From Alicyclobacillus contaminans DSM 17975 (GTDB lineage: Bacteria > Bacillota > Bacilli > Alicyclobacillales > Alicyclobacillaceae): a DNA stretch of 64,000 nucleotides. Where the stretch lies: positions 19,810 to 83,809 of the forward strand of contig NZ_AUCA01000010.1 in assembly GCF_000429525.1 (NCBI RefSeq), in the 5' to 3' direction. The position numbers and the translations under genes were made by a program. The notes under the pieces are model-generated. The model worked only from the letters and a program-made list of their open reading frames with translations. It ran no database searches and was not told the origin of the DNA. Below are positions 26,680-38,995 of the stretch, piece after piece (the first letter of the stretch is position 1; each line of letters opens with the position of its first letter).

Positions 26680-28110
26680 TCAAACCAAGCCTGGGATGGC
26701 GTGCGGCGATTCGCGACGAGCCACGCCGGTTTGGTACGCGGCCTCCGTGACCGCGCGGCTGACGGCTTTGACGACTTCCGCGTTGAAAACGCTCGGGATG
26801 ATGTATTGTTCGTTCAGTTGGCTCTCCTGCACGCATCCGGCGATGGCGTGGGCAGCGGCCAGCTTCATCTGTTCGTTGATGTCCCTTGCGCGCGCTTTTA
26901 GGGCGCCGCGGAAGATGCCCGGGAAGCACAGAACGTTATTGATTTGGTTGGGATAATCGGAACGGCCTGTGGCCAAGATCCGAACGTACGGCTCGGCTTC
27001 CTCGGGCGCAATTTCCGGAATGGGGTTGGCCATCGCGAACACGATGGGATCGCGGGCCATTCGCTTCAAATGTTCCACCTTCAGCACACCGGGGCCGGAC
27101 ACGCCGATGAACACGTCGGCGCCGTCGATGGCTGCCGCGAGGTCTCCCGTCCTTCCCTCCGGATTGGAATGCTTTGCATACCAATCCCACATCGGGTTGT
27201 CGTAGCTGCGGTTTTGTTCAATAATCCCGGCTCTGTCCACCCCGATGATGTTTTTTACGCCCGCGGCCTGCAGAATCCGCGTGCAGGCGATGCCTGCGGC
27301 GCCGATGCCGCACACCACCACGTGCAAATCCTCCATACGTTTGTCAACGATTTTCACAGCGTTCAACAGGCCCGCCAATAGCACCACTGCGGTACCGTGT
27401 TGATCGTCGTGGAATACGGGAATATCCAGCTCTTCGCGCAATCGCTGTTCAATTTCGAAGCAGCGTGGCGACGAGATGTCCTCCAGGTTGATCCCGCCGA
27501 ACGCCGGTGCAATCGCTTTGACGATGGCGACAATTTCGTCGGGATCTTTGGTGTTGAGGCAAATCGGGAAGGCGTCCACTCCGGCGAATTGCTTGAACAG
27601 CATGGCCTTTCCTTCCATCACCGGCAGGGCCGCTTCCGGCCCAATGTCCCCGAGGCCGAGCACTGCGGTGCCATCGGTCACCACGGCCACCGTGTTTCGC
27701 TTGATGGTCAATTGGAACGCTTTGGATGGATCCCGGTGAATTTCCTCGCACACCCGGGCAACCCCCGGCGTGTACACGCGCGACAGGTCGTCGCGGTTCT
27801 TCACAGGGGTCTTCGGCGTGACCTCAATCTTGCCGCCCAGGTGGACCAGGAAGGTCCGGTCAGAAACGTTGATGACCTGAATGCCGGGGCGCCGCGACAG
27901 CGATTCCACGACCTTTTGACGGTGCGCGTCATTGTGGACGTTGACGGTGATGTCGCGAATGACGCTGTCCTTCCCCACGTGAATGACGTCCACGGCGATG
28001 ATATCGCCTCCGGCTTCGCCGATGGCCGAGGCAACTTCGCTGAACGCTGAACTGGAGTGAATCTTCAACCGCAGAATCAGGCTGAGTCCGCTGGTTTGTT
28101 GAATGGACAC
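26680..28110 (-). CDS. NAD(P)-dependent malic enzyme with N-terminal ACT domain
   Basis: Oxidatively decarboxylates malate to pyruvate. Residues 10-85 form an ACT-like regulatory domain (LRLKIHSSSAFSEVASAIG). The catalytic part has VYTPGVARVC, VTDGTAVLGLGDIG, VFHDDQHGTA and the NAD-binding GIGAAGIACTRIL. The total of 476 residues exceeds the usual ~410 because of the ACT domain. In B. subtilis no malic enzyme lies here. Cofactor preference cannot be decided by eye. It is read divergently from the yaaO-like gene. Confidence 0.93.
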   Translation of the reverse strand: MSIQQTSGLSLILRLKIHSSSAFSEVASAIGEAGGDIIAVDVIHVGKDSVIRDITVNVHNDAHRQKVVESLSRRPGIQVINVSDRTFLVHLGGKIEVTPKTPVKNRDDLSRVYTPGVARVCEEIHRDPSKAFQLTIKRNTVAVVTDGTAVLGLGDIGPEAALPVMEGKAMLFKQFAGVDAFPICLNTKDPDEIVAIVKAIAPAFGGINLEDISSPRCFEIEQRLREELDIPVFHDDQHGTAVVLLAGLLNAVKIVDKRMEDLHVVVCGIGAAGIACTRILQAAGVKNIIGVDRAGIIEQNRSYDNPMWDWYAKHSNPEGRTGDLAAAIDGADVFIGVSGPGVLKVEHLKRMARDPIVFAMANPIPEIAPEEAEPYVRILATGRSDYPNQINNVLCFPGIFRGALKARARDINEQMKLAAAHAIAGCVQESQLNEQYIIPSVFNAEVVKAVSRAVTEAAYQTGVARRESPHAIPGLV

Positions 28111-28261
28111 GGCTGGTTCCTCCTAGTCTTCGATGATGCGCCTGCGCGCATGGATTCCTGCGAATCTCTTCGGTGCACTCGTGCAGCGCGGAATGTATCC
28201 GTATTGTATCATAGTGAGGAATTGGATTCGGTTGCGGAATGAACAGAAGGAGTCAGTAGAA

Positions 28262-29662
28262 TTGGCGAAAACCCCGATTTTGGACGCGTTGATGGAGATG
28301 GTGCGGCAACTGCGCGTTCCGCTGCACGTACCGGGTCACAAACAGGGGCGGATGCTGCCCGCGGAGTTGGCGGCGTGGCTGGGCCAGGCGGGCCGCCTCG
28401 ACCTCACCGAACTTCCCGGATTGGACAACCTGCATCAACCCGAAGAATGCATTCTGCATTCCCAGCGCTTGGCCGCAGAATACTACGGCAGTCAACACTG
28501 CTTTTACAGCGTCAACGGATCGTCGGCGGCGGTGATGGCGGCGATTTGCTCGGTGGCGGCGGGACGGAAGATCCTCTTGGCGGGCCCCTTCCACCAAAGT
28601 GCGTGGCGGGGCATTGTGCTGGCGGATGCGGAACCGGTCATTCTGCCGACGTCATTTCACCGGGCTTTGCATCGCCCGAATCCGCCGGCTGTGGCGGACG
28701 TGGCCGCCGAGCTCGCGAAACATCCAGATTGCGCAGCGGTGTTTGTGACGTCCCCCAACTACCAGGGGGCGGTGGCGGACGTGGCGGCACTGGCGGACGT
28801 GTGCCACCGGGCGGGGGTGCCGCTCGTGGTGGACGAGGCGCACGGAGCACACTTCGGCCTGATTCCTGAGCTGCCGCCGCACAGTGTGGCTGCCGGGGCG
28901 GATGTCGTCATACACAGCGCTCACAAAATGCTGCCAGCGTTGACGCAGACCGCGTGGGTGCATGTGACCGGACCGCGCGTGGATGCGGAGACGCTTCAGC
29001 GTTGGCTGTTGACGTTTCAGACCACCAGCCCGTCCTACTTGTTGTTGGCATCTCTCGACGCCGCGCAGGCCTGGCTCCGGTCAGACGGACCTCGGGCCGC
29101 AGCGGAAGCGCTGGCTGTGGTTCGCGATGCAGGGATCGTGGTGGCGGGGCAGACCGGGGTAGATCCGCTTCGGCACTGGCTGCCGACCTCCGGTCTTAGT
29201 GAGAGTTTGGCTGTCCAAGCTGCGCTCGCAGATGCGGGGATTCAGGTGGAGATGGCGGACGGGCAAGGCGTGTTGGCCGTGTTCGGGTTTGGCATTCGGC
29301 CTCGCGAAGCAGAGCGGTACATGGAGATTGTCCGCCAGACGGTGTCCGAGGTGCCGCCGGAGGCAAGGGAAGACGAGGCCGCATGGTCACTTCCGGCGCT
29401 GGCTCCCGACTTCGCCTGTCGCCCCCGGGCAGCGTACGGACAAGCGATGGCGTGGGTGCCACTGGCGGAGGCGGAGGGACGGACGGCGGGCGTGATGGTG
29501 ACACCGTATCCGCCGGGCACGCCGCTGATTGTGCCGGGCCAACGCCTGGACGCTGCGGCGGTGGCGACCCTCCGCGCACTGCTGGCGCAGCACGTGCACA
29601 TCCACGGAATGCGCGGGGACCGCGTGGGCGTGCTCTGCCATTCAGGTGCGGCAACCGGATGA
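28262..29662 (+). CDS. yaaO: Orn/Lys/Arg decarboxylase family protein (YaaO-like)
   Basis: A PLP enzyme of the fold-type I basic amino acid decarboxylase family, 466 residues. The Schiff-base lysine is in IHSAHKMLPALTQ near residue 220; VDEAHGAHF is the Asp that contacts PLP. It keeps the C-terminal domain but lacks the N-terminal wing domain of inducible E. coli enzymes. The substrate is undecided (lysine or arginine), giving cadaverine or agmatine. The TTG start follows AGAAGGAG. It precedes tmk, as in B. subtilis. Confidence 0.9.
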   Translation: MAKTPILDALMEMVRQLRVPLHVPGHKQGRMLPAELAAWLGQAGRLDLTELPGLDNLHQPEECILHSQRLAAEYYGSQHCFYSVNGSSAAVMAAICSVAAGRKILLAGPFHQSAWRGIVLADAEPVILPTSFHRALHRPNPPAVADVAAELAKHPDCAAVFVTSPNYQGAVADVAALADVCHRAGVPLVVDEAHGAHFGLIPELPPHSVAAGADVVIHSAHKMLPALTQTAWVHVTGPRVDAETLQRWLLTFQTTSPSYLLLASLDAAQAWLRSDGPRAAAEALAVVRDAGIVVAGQTGVDPLRHWLPTSGLSESLAVQAALADAGIQVEMADGQGVLAVFGFGIRPREAERYMEIVRQTVSEVPPEAREDEAAWSLPALAPDFACRPRAAYGQAMAWVPLAEAEGRTAGVMVTPYPPGTPLIVPGQRLDAAAVATLRALLAQHVHIHGMRGDRVGVLCHSGAATG

Positions 29663-29696
29663 AGGTGTCGTTCACGTTGACGAAATAAAGGGTGGG

Positions 29697-30332
29697 ATGA
29701 GTGTGTTCATCACGTTTGAAGGCATTGACGGTGCGGGGAAAAGTACACAGATTGGGCGCCTGCAACATAGATTGCAATCACAGGGACAAAAAGTGCTGTG
29801 CACGCGGGAACCCGGCGGCACAACGCTCGGAGACGGGCTGCGCACGCTTCTGTTGACACCGACGGACACCCCCATGGTGCCGCAGGCGGAGGCGCTGCTC
29901 TACGCGGCGTCCCGTGCGCAGGTGGTTCACCAGGTGATTCTGCCGGCGCTGGCGAGAGGGGAAATGGTGCTCTGCGACCGGTACGTGGACGCGAGCCTCG
30001 CATACCAGGCGGCGGGACTGGGGCTCCCGTGGGAGGACGTGTGGCAGATGAATCAGCTGGCCACCAGTCACCTGCAGCCGGATTTGACGTTTCTGTTTGA
30101 CATTCCGGTGGCAACGAGTCTCGACCGCGTCCGGAAGGTGCGCGGAGAGGGTGGACCGGATCGAATTGAACAGCGAGACGAGGCGTATTTTACGCGTGTG
30201 CGCGAAGCGTTCCTGCGGATTGCCAAGGAGCATCCGGAGCGGGTGGTGACGCTGGATGCGTCCAAAGCCCCAGATGAACTCGAGCAGGAAATATGGAAGG
30301 TCGTAGCGAATCGATTAGAAACCCGGCGTTGA
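29697..30332 (+). CDS. tmk: Thymidylate kinase
   Basis: Phosphorylates dTMP to dTDP. The 211-residue P-loop kinase has FEGIDGAGKSTQ at residues 7-18, the DRYVDASLAYQ (DRY/H) motif and a Gly-rich lid region with RGEGGPDRIE. Start ATG at 29697, with GTG two codons on as an alternative. It begins the tmk-darA-holB-ricT run. Confidence 0.96.
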   Translation: MSVFITFEGIDGAGKSTQIGRLQHRLQSQGQKVLCTREPGGTTLGDGLRTLLLTPTDTPMVPQAEALLYAASRAQVVHQVILPALARGEMVLCDRYVDASLAYQAAGLGLPWEDVWQMNQLATSHLQPDLTFLFDIPVATSLDRVRKVRGEGGPDRIEQRDEAYFTRVREAFLRIAKEHPERVVTLDASKAPDELEQEIWKVVANRLETRR

Positions 30333-30348
30333 ACAGGGGGAATCACCT

Positions 30349-30678
30349 GTGAAGATGATCATTGCAGTGGTGCAGGACAAAGATAGTCCTCGCTTGGCCC
30401 AAAACCTCGTGAAGGAAGGCGTGCGCGCCACCAAGCTGGCGAGCACGGGCGGTTTTCTCCACGCCGGCAACACCACGTTCATGATTGGCACCAGTGAAGA
30501 CAAGGTGCAGCAGGTGTTGGATTTGATACGGACCAGCTGCAAATCCCGAGAGCAGGTGGTCACGCCCATGTCCCCGATGGGGAGTCAGCTGGAGTCGTAT
30601 GTTCCCTATCCGGTCAGCGTCCAGGTTGGCGGCGCGACCGTGTTTGTCATTGATGTGGAACAATTCGAGCAGTTTTGA
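30349..30678 (+). CDS. darA: Cyclic di-AMP receptor DarA (PII-like)
   Basis: A 109-residue PII-like trimeric protein (YaaQ/PstA) that binds c-di-AMP. It has MIIAVVQDKD at the N-terminus, ATKLASTGGFLHAGNTTFMIG in the T/B-loop region and VGGATVFVIDVEQF at the end. The GTG start has AGGGGG nine bases upstream. In B. subtilis yaaR separates it from holB; here holB follows directly. Confidence 0.95.
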   Translation: MKMIIAVVQDKDSPRLAQNLVKEGVRATKLASTGGFLHAGNTTFMIGTSEDKVQQVLDLIRTSCKSREQVVTPMSPMGSQLESYVPYPVSVQVGGATVFVIDVEQFEQF

Positions 30679-30687
30679 GGAGCGAAC

Positions 30688-31632
30688 ATGTCAACCATTG
30701 CACCGTTTTCCACTTGGCCGATTCAAACGGAGACGCTGCGGCCGCTGTATGCGGCATTGGCGGAGGGCCGTGTGCCCCACGCCGTCCTGTTGGCCGGATC
30801 TTCGGAAGACACGGCAGAGCTGGCTGCCTTTATCACCCGATTGTTGCTCTGCACGGCGCCGGGGGCGCCGTGTGGTCGTTGTTGGGCGTGTTTGCAAGGC
30901 GACCGTCACCCGGATGCCATTCGAGCGGTGCCCGATGAGCACGGTGTGGTGAAAACAGCCGCCATTGAGCAGGTTCAGCAGCGCTTGTCTCGGACGAGCC
31001 ATACGGGGGGGCGCTTGGTCTACACCATTCCCGGCGTGGATTTGTTGAACGCCGTGGCGGCCAATCGGCTGCTGAAGACGCTTGAGGAACCGAATCCGTC
31101 CGTCGTGGCGCTGCTGACGGCGACCCAGCCGCAGAACGTTCTGCCTACCATTCTCTCCCGATGCTTCATTTACTCCGTTCAACCGCGTGGCACCCACGCG
31201 GTTTGGGATGATTTGCTTCCAGAGATTCCAGCAAAAGAGGAAACGCTGTCCGCCGAGGAATCGTTTGCGGCTGCTTCGAAGGCAGTGGTACAATGGGCAC
31301 AGACGCTGCTGCAGGGCCGCGAGGGGCCCGTTTTGTTGGCGGACAGCCTCTTGGAGGCGGCAGCGGAGATGGGGGTCGACGTATTCTTGCGGCTCCTGGC
31401 GATGTATCTGCGCGACGTCGCCCATGTGCAGGCGGGGGACCGCGAGCACGTGGCAGTCAGCGATTGGCAAGCGGATTTGACGAGGCATGCTCGGACAGTT
31501 CCAATGGATAGATTGTACAGGGCAATTCCGATTGTCCTTGAGGCGCGCGTGCGCCTGCGGTCACATGTTGCTCCGGCTTTGAATTTGGAGCGGATGTGCA
31601 TCCGACTACGGGAGGTTTTACATGGTGTATAG
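30688..31632 (+). CDS. holB: DNA polymerase III delta' subunit
   Basis: The non-ATPase clamp-loader subunit, 314 residues. It has a zinc-binding GAPCGRCWACLQG, the diverged P-loop VLLAGSSEDT (no GKT), [10 protein letters not shown] and the SRC-like ILSRCF. It overlaps ricT by 11 bases. Confidence 0.93.
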   Translation: MSTIAPFSTWPIQTETLRPLYAALAEGRVPHAVLLAGSSEDTAELAAFITRLLLCTAPGAPCGRCWACLQGDRHPDAIRAVPDEHGVVKTAAIEQVQQRLSRTSHTGGRLVYTIPGVDLLNAVAANRLLKTLEEPNPSVVALLTATQPQNVLPTILSRCFIYSVQPRGTHAVWDDLLPEIPAKEETLSAEESFAAASKAVVQWAQTLLQGREGPVLLADSLLEAAAEMGVDVFLRLLAMYLRDVAHVQAGDREHVAVSDWQADLTRHARTVPMDRLYRAIPIVLEARVRLRSHVAPALNLERMCIRLREVLHGV

Positions 31633-32281
31633 CGTGGTTGGCGTTCGCTTCAAGCCCGCTGGAAAGATCTATTACTTTGATCCGGGGCACCTGCCGATAG
31701 AACGCAAAGACCACGTCATTGTGGAGACCGCCCGTGGCATCGAGTACGGGGAGGTTATCGTCGGTCGCAAAGAAGTGACGGAGGACGATGTCGTGCTTCC
31801 TCTCAAACAGGTGATTCGAATCGCCACGGAGAAGGACGCCGAAACAGTGGCGGTCAATCGGCGGTTGTCCAAAGATGCCATGGCTGTGTTTAAGCAGAAA
31901 GTGGCCCAGCGCGGCTTGGAAATGAAACTGGTGGATGCGGAGTATACGTTTGATAGAAACAAATTGATTTTCTACTTCACCGCGGAAGGCCGGGTGGATT
32001 TCCGGGAACTGGTCAAGGACCTGGCTGCGGTGTTTCGAGTGCGCATTGAGCTGCGTCAAATCGGCGTCCGTGACGAGGCGAAGCTGCTTGGCGGCATTGG
32101 ACCCTGCGGACGCCTGTTGTGCTGCAGCACATGGATGGGGGAGTTTGATCCGGTTTCAATTCGGATGGCAAAGGATCAGAGCCTGTCGCTCAATCCGACA
32201 AAGATTTCCGGACTTTGCGGTCGCCTCATGTGTTGTCTGAAGTTTGAAAACGATACCTATCAGGAGCAGGCGGCACCCTGA
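31622..32281 (+). CDS. ricT: RicT (YaaT), PSP1 domain protein, short form
   Basis: RicT forms the RicAFT complex that governs RNase Y-dependent mRNA maturation, and also affects sporulation and competence. The PSP1 domain starts VVGVRFKPAGKIYYFDPG. Cysteine-rich motifs GPCGRLLCCSTW and GLCGRLMCCLKFEND are present; such cysteines contribute to Fe-S binding in the complex. The protein stops soon after the second motif at 219 residues, whereas B. subtilis RicT has about 275, so the C-terminal portion is absent. No continuation in another frame was found downstream. Confidence 0.92.
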   Translation: MVYSVVGVRFKPAGKIYYFDPGHLPIERKDHVIVETARGIEYGEVIVGRKEVTEDDVVLPLKQVIRIATEKDAETVAVNRRLSKDAMAVFKQKVAQRGLEMKLVDAEYTFDRNKLIFYFTAEGRVDFRELVKDLAAVFRVRIELRQIGVRDEAKLLGGIGPCGRLLCCSTWMGEFDPVSIRMAKDQSLSLNPTKISGLCGRLMCCLKFENDTYQEQAAP

Positions 32282-32430
32282 TGTCCCACGGCGGCGGGGG
32301 TCGTTTGAGCCATCGGCATGGGCGATGGCGCGCAGCGTTCCGGTTCCGGGCGGCTGACGGATAGACACCGATTACGGGTTGCGGCGTGCGGTCGGCTGGC
32401 CGCAGCCGCATCTGCGACAGGAGCGTCATC

Positions 32431-32736
32431 ATGGACAAACAATCGCTGTTTGTACAAGTGGCCAATTTGGAAGAGCGGATTGGCGAACTCTACGTCGAAT
32501 TGGGCAGTCTGAAGCAGAAGATCCAGGAGCTGATTGAAGAAAATCAGCGGTTGTCGCAGGAGAATGAGCGCTGGAAACAGGTGTTGGTCAGTGGGGAAAC
32601 GACAGCGCATGCGGGAGAAGGCATCGATAATCTGTACAAGATTTATCAGGAGGGCTTCCATATTTGCCACCTCAAATACGGAAGTCTTCGCACAGAGGGT
32701 GAATGCCTGTTCTGCATGTCGTTCCTGAACAAGTAA
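32431..32736 (+). CDS. yabA: Replication initiation control protein YabA
   Basis: YabA binds DnaA and the DnaN clamp to limit re-initiation. The 101-residue protein has an N-terminal coiled coil ([19 protein letters not shown]) and a C-terminal zinc site with HICHLKYG and [11 protein letters not shown] chosen after ACAGGAGCG; upstream in-frame codons lack a ribosome binding site. Confidence 0.95.
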   Translation: MDKQSLFVQVANLEERIGELYVELGSLKQKIQELIEENQRLSQENERWKQVLVSGETTAHAGEGIDNLYKIYQEGFHICHLKYGSLRTEGECLFCMSFLNK

Positions 32737-32761
32737 CGCGGCTGTCGCCATGGGGGAGATG

Positions 32762-32785
32762 CCCGACCCGGGAGGGTCGGGTTTT
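32762..32785 (+). terminator. Terminator after yabA
   Basis: CCCGACCC pairs with GGGTCGGG around a short loop, then TTTT. It separates the tmk-yabA operon from rsmI. Confidence 0.85.
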
Positions 32786-32830
32786 CCATATGGATGAACT
32801 GGCACGGCGCAGCGCCGGAAATGGAGGCGA

Positions 32831-33739
32831 ATGAAAGTGACGGTGCGCGTGATGGAAAACGTTCGAGACGAAGGCCCGGTCCTGTACATATGCAGCACGC
32901 CCATCGGGAATCTCGGCGATGTATCTGAACGTCTGCTGGAGGTCCTCCGGTCGGTGGACGTGGTGGCCGCAGAAGACACGCGTCACACGAGGAAGCTGTT
33001 GACGCATTTCGATATCCACCCGCCGCTCGTCATCAGCTGCCACGAACACAATCAACGATCCCGGCGCGATACGTTCGCCAAGTGGTGGTCAGAAGGCAAG
33101 CGGATTGCCCTCGTCTCGGATGCTGGTACCCCGCTGATCTCGGATCCCGGGGACAGCATTGTGGAACTGGCGGTGGCCACCGGCGTGCCGGTGGTGCCCG
33201 TACCGGGGCCGAGCGCTGTGTTGTCGGCGCTGGTGGCCAGCGGATTCGCCGCCGCAACCTTCACGTTTCTGGGGTTTCTGCCGAGGCATCGGAAAGAGGC
33301 CGTCGCTGTGCTCTCCGCCCACGCCGAGCTGCCGGGGGCGCTCATTTTGTACGAGGCTCCGCACCGGTTGAGGGACACCCTGGCGCTGCTTGCCGAACAG
33401 TTCCCGCACCGGCCGGTGGCTGTGGCCAAGGAATTGACCAAGCGGCACGAAACGCTTTACTACGCCGACCACTGCGGCGAACTGGTCGAATACTTCGCTG
33501 CGCAGGCGCCGCGCGGTGAGTATGTGATTGTGCTGGGTCCGTTGAATGGCTTGCAGCGGAGGCGTTCCGCGGAGGAAGGCGAGGCCGAGTTGATCCAAAG
33601 CGCCGAGGCGGAGGTGCGGCGGCGGATGGCGGCCGGTGCGTCTCATGCCCGGGCGGTGAAGGATGTGGCGGCCGAACTGGGGGTTCATCGGAAGACGCTG
33701 TACCAGGTTACGCTGGCATCCGCGGATGACCGCGAGTGA
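32831..33739 (+). CDS. rsmI: 16S rRNA (cytidine1402-2'-O)-methyltransferase
   Basis: RsmI methylates the ribose of C1402 in the decoding centre using SAM. The 302-residue tetrapyrrole-methylase-fold enzyme has STPIGNLGD, AAEDTRHTRKLL and SDAGTPLISDPG. The start is the ATG just after GGAGGCGA, or the nearby in-frame GTG. The B. subtilis genes trmN6 and yazA, normally between yabA and rsmI, are absent. Confidence 0.95.
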   Translation: MKVTVRVMENVRDEGPVLYICSTPIGNLGDVSERLLEVLRSVDVVAAEDTRHTRKLLTHFDIHPPLVISCHEHNQRSRRDTFAKWWSEGKRIALVSDAGTPLISDPGDSIVELAVATGVPVVPVPGPSAVLSALVASGFAAATFTFLGFLPRHRKEAVAVLSAHAELPGALILYEAPHRLRDTLALLAEQFPHRPVAVAKELTKRHETLYYADHCGELVEYFAAQAPRGEYVIVLGPLNGLQRRRSAEEGEAELIQSAEAEVRRRMAAGASHARAVKDVAAELGVHRKTLYQVTLASADDRE

Positions 33740-33749
33740 ATAACAAAAG

Positions 33750-33771
33750 GGGTTGCCGATGCCGGCAACCC
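33750..33771 (-). terminator. Terminator of abrB
   Basis: GGGTTGCC and GGCAACCC form an 8-bp stem. On the reverse strand it is followed by CTTTTGTTATT, fitting termination of abrB; it may also stop rsmI transcripts. Confidence 0.8.
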
Positions 33772-33810
33772 GAACCGCATGATTTCGACTCCTGCATGAA
33801 ACGACGTTGC

Positions 33811-34050
33811 TCAAGAACTCATTTCCGCAATGCAGGACGGGCAGATGTTCTTCCCCTTGAAGTGGATGATTTCATCTGCTTGTCCGCAGAAAATGCAGGC
33901 TGGCTCATACTTTTTCAGAATGATACGATCTCCATCCACATAGATTTCCAGCGCATCCTTTTCGCCGATGCCCAGCGTGCGACGCAATTCAATTGGAATG
34001 ACGACGCGACCGAGTTCGTCCACCTTGCGCACAATGCCCGTTGATTTCAT
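33811..34050 (-). CDS. abrB: Transition-state regulator AbrB
   Basis: AbrB represses post-exponential genes such as spoVG. The 79-residue protein has the swapped-hairpin DNA-binding domain (TGIVRKVDELGRVVIP, RRTLGIGEKDALEIYV). Its C-terminus carries four cysteines (52, 55, 70, 73) in two CxxC pairs that may bind zinc, as in a subset of AbrB homologues. It lies between rsmI and metG, as in B. subtilis. A reverse-strand promoter is present upstream. Confidence 0.95.
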   Translation of the reverse strand: MKSTGIVRKVDELGRVVIPIELRRTLGIGEKDALEIYVDGDRIILKKYEPACIFCGQADEIIHFKGKNICPSCIAEMSS

Positions 34051-34181
34051 TGTCCGGCACCCCCGAAATGAAAATGTTCCCTTTTCTGTAATCCCGCCAG
34101 TCTCTGTTGTCTATCAGCGAGTCTGCATGCTGGTGACTCAGGCAGTCACTATCATCACATGCAAATTCTTGAATTGCTTTA

Positions 34182-34209
34182 ACTATACAACATAGCACCA
34201 ATTTTGCAA
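34182..34209 (-). promoter_or_regulatory. Promoter of abrB
   Basis: On the reverse strand TTGCAA and TATAGT are 16 bases apart in AT-rich DNA, about 130 bases before the abrB start. The long leader leaves space for Spo0A or autoregulatory sites. Confidence 0.55.
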
Positions 34210-34276
34210 GACCCTGTTGTATGAGAAACACAGGCTTTAGGATAAACCTTTACCAGTGGACGAACGTTCAGCTTCG

Positions 34277-34306
34277 TTGACAGAGGCGGAGTGCGCTTGG
34301 TATAGT
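34277..34306 (+). promoter_or_regulatory. Sigma-A promoter of metG
   Basis: TTGACA (consensus) and TATAGT are 18 bases apart. Transcription would start near 34313, at the 5' end of the T-box leader. Confidence 0.75.
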
Positions 34307-34312
34307 TATGGC

Positions 34313-37512
<3,200 letters not shown>

Positions 37513-37516
<4 letters not shown>

Positions 37517-38073
37517 AGATTCAGGAGATCATTGTGGTGGAAGGCATTCACGACAAGCAGGCGGTGCAGCGGGTGGTCGAGGCGGACATCTGGGTCGTCG
37601 GAGGAGATAGGGTGGCGGAACGGTTTCTGCGAGAATTGGAGCGGGCGAGCCGCACGCGTGGCGTGCTTGTTCTGACCGATCCGGACGGCCCCGGAGAACG
37701 GATTCGCCGTCGCATCGCCGCCCGGGTGCCCCATTGCAAGCACGCGTTTCTGCCGCGTAAGCTCGCCGCGTCGCCGCATGGGCTGGGCGTTGAGCACGCC
37801 AGCGGGGAAGCGATTGTCGAGGCGTTGCGGAGGGCTCGGCCCACCCCGCCGAAGGCGGACGGTGGCGGTGAGTTCACCATGGATGACCTGCGGGTGAACC
37901 GGCTGGCGGGCGGCGCGGACAGCGCGGCTCGTCGAGCTGCTGTGGGTGAACAACTGGGCATCGGGTACGGAAACGCGAAAGCGTTTCTGCACAAGTTGAA
38001 CGCGCTGGGCGTGGCCCGATGGGAATGGGACGCTGCGCTGAAGACGGTGGAAAGGGACCAGGTGGATGATTGA
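37513..38073 (+). CDS. rnmV: Ribonuclease M5
   Basis: Matures the 5S rRNA precursor. The 186-residue protein has a TOPRIM domain with VVEGIHDKQAV (catalytic Glu) and LTDPDGPGERIRR (DxD), then a C-terminal RNA-binding part. Both ends overlap neighbours (tatD by 4 bases, ksgA by 8). B. subtilis yabE, which normally precedes it, is missing. Confidence 0.95.
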
Positions 38074-38932
38074 TTGGGATGTGGCGAAGCCGAGCCAGCT
38101 CAAAGCGTTGCTGGCGCAGCACGGGTTTTCGTTCAAGAAACAGTTGGGGCAAAACTTTCTGATTCAGCCGCACATTCTGGATCAAATTGTGGAAGCCGCC
38201 GAGTTGACCAAGGAGGACGGCGCGTTCGAGGTGGGGCCGGGAGCCGGAGTGGTCACCCAGCGGTTGGCCCGTGCCGCCAAGCGGGTGGTCAGTGTGGAAA
38301 AGGACAGAGCGCTCACCCCTGTCTTGGCGGATTCACTGGCGGCGTGCGCCAATGTCGAGGTGCTCTACGAGGATGTCCTCAACCTCCATTTGTCGGACGT
38401 TTGGCAGCGGTATGCCGACTGCCGCTCGGTGTCCATGGTGGCCAATCTGCCGTATTACATTACGACGCCCATCCTGTTTCACGTGCTGGAGTCCGGCGTC
38501 TCTCTGCGGAATGTGGTCATCATGGTGCAGCGCGAGGTGGCCGAGCGCATGGCCGCCGCCCCGGGCAGCAAAGATTATGGCGTTCTGAGCATCGCCGTGC
38601 AGTATCGGGCCCAGGTGGAAAAGGTGACGACGGTGCCACCATCCGCGTTCCTGCCGCCACCGAATGTGGAATCCCAGGTCGTGCGGCTGCGGATTCGGGA
38701 GCAGCCGGCGGTGGCCGTGGCCGATGAAAAGACGTTCTTCCGCGTGGTACATGCCGCCTTTTCGATGCGTCGGAAAACCTTGCTGAACACGCTGTCGGCA
38801 GGCATGGGCGCCTCGAAAGCACAGGTTGCCCGCTGGCTGGAGGAGGCGGGGGTGGACGGCCGGCGCCGGGGGGAGACACTCACCTTGGCTGAATATGCAC
38901 GGCTGTCCAATACCTGGTCTTCCCGGGGGTGA
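38066..38932 (+). CDS. ksgA: 16S rRNA dimethyladenosine transferase
   Basis: KsgA/RsmA dimethylates two adjacent adenines (A1518, A1519) of 16S rRNA. The 288-residue SAM enzyme has KKQLGQNFLIQPHILDQIV, the SAM loop EVGPGAGVVTQRL and the catalytic NLPYYITTPIL. ATG inside the end of rnmV. Normal length and spacing to family members. Confidence 0.97.
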   Translation: MIDWDVAKPSQLKALLAQHGFSFKKQLGQNFLIQPHILDQIVEAAELTKEDGAFEVGPGAGVVTQRLARAAKRVVSVEKDRALTPVLADSLAACANVEVLYEDVLNLHLSDVWQRYADCRSVSMVANLPYYITTPILFHVLESGVSLRNVVIMVQREVAERMAAAPGSKDYGVLSIAVQYRAQVEKVTTVPPSAFLPPPNVESQVVRLRIREQPAVAVADEKTFFRVVHAAFSMRRKTLLNTLSAGMGASKAQVARWLEEAGVDGRRRGETLTLAEYARLSNTWSSRG

Positions 38933-38995
38933 ATCTTCCGATTTTTCTTCCGTTGGCATATACTGTAGCCAAGCGGTGGAAGGAGGAGATGCCCA

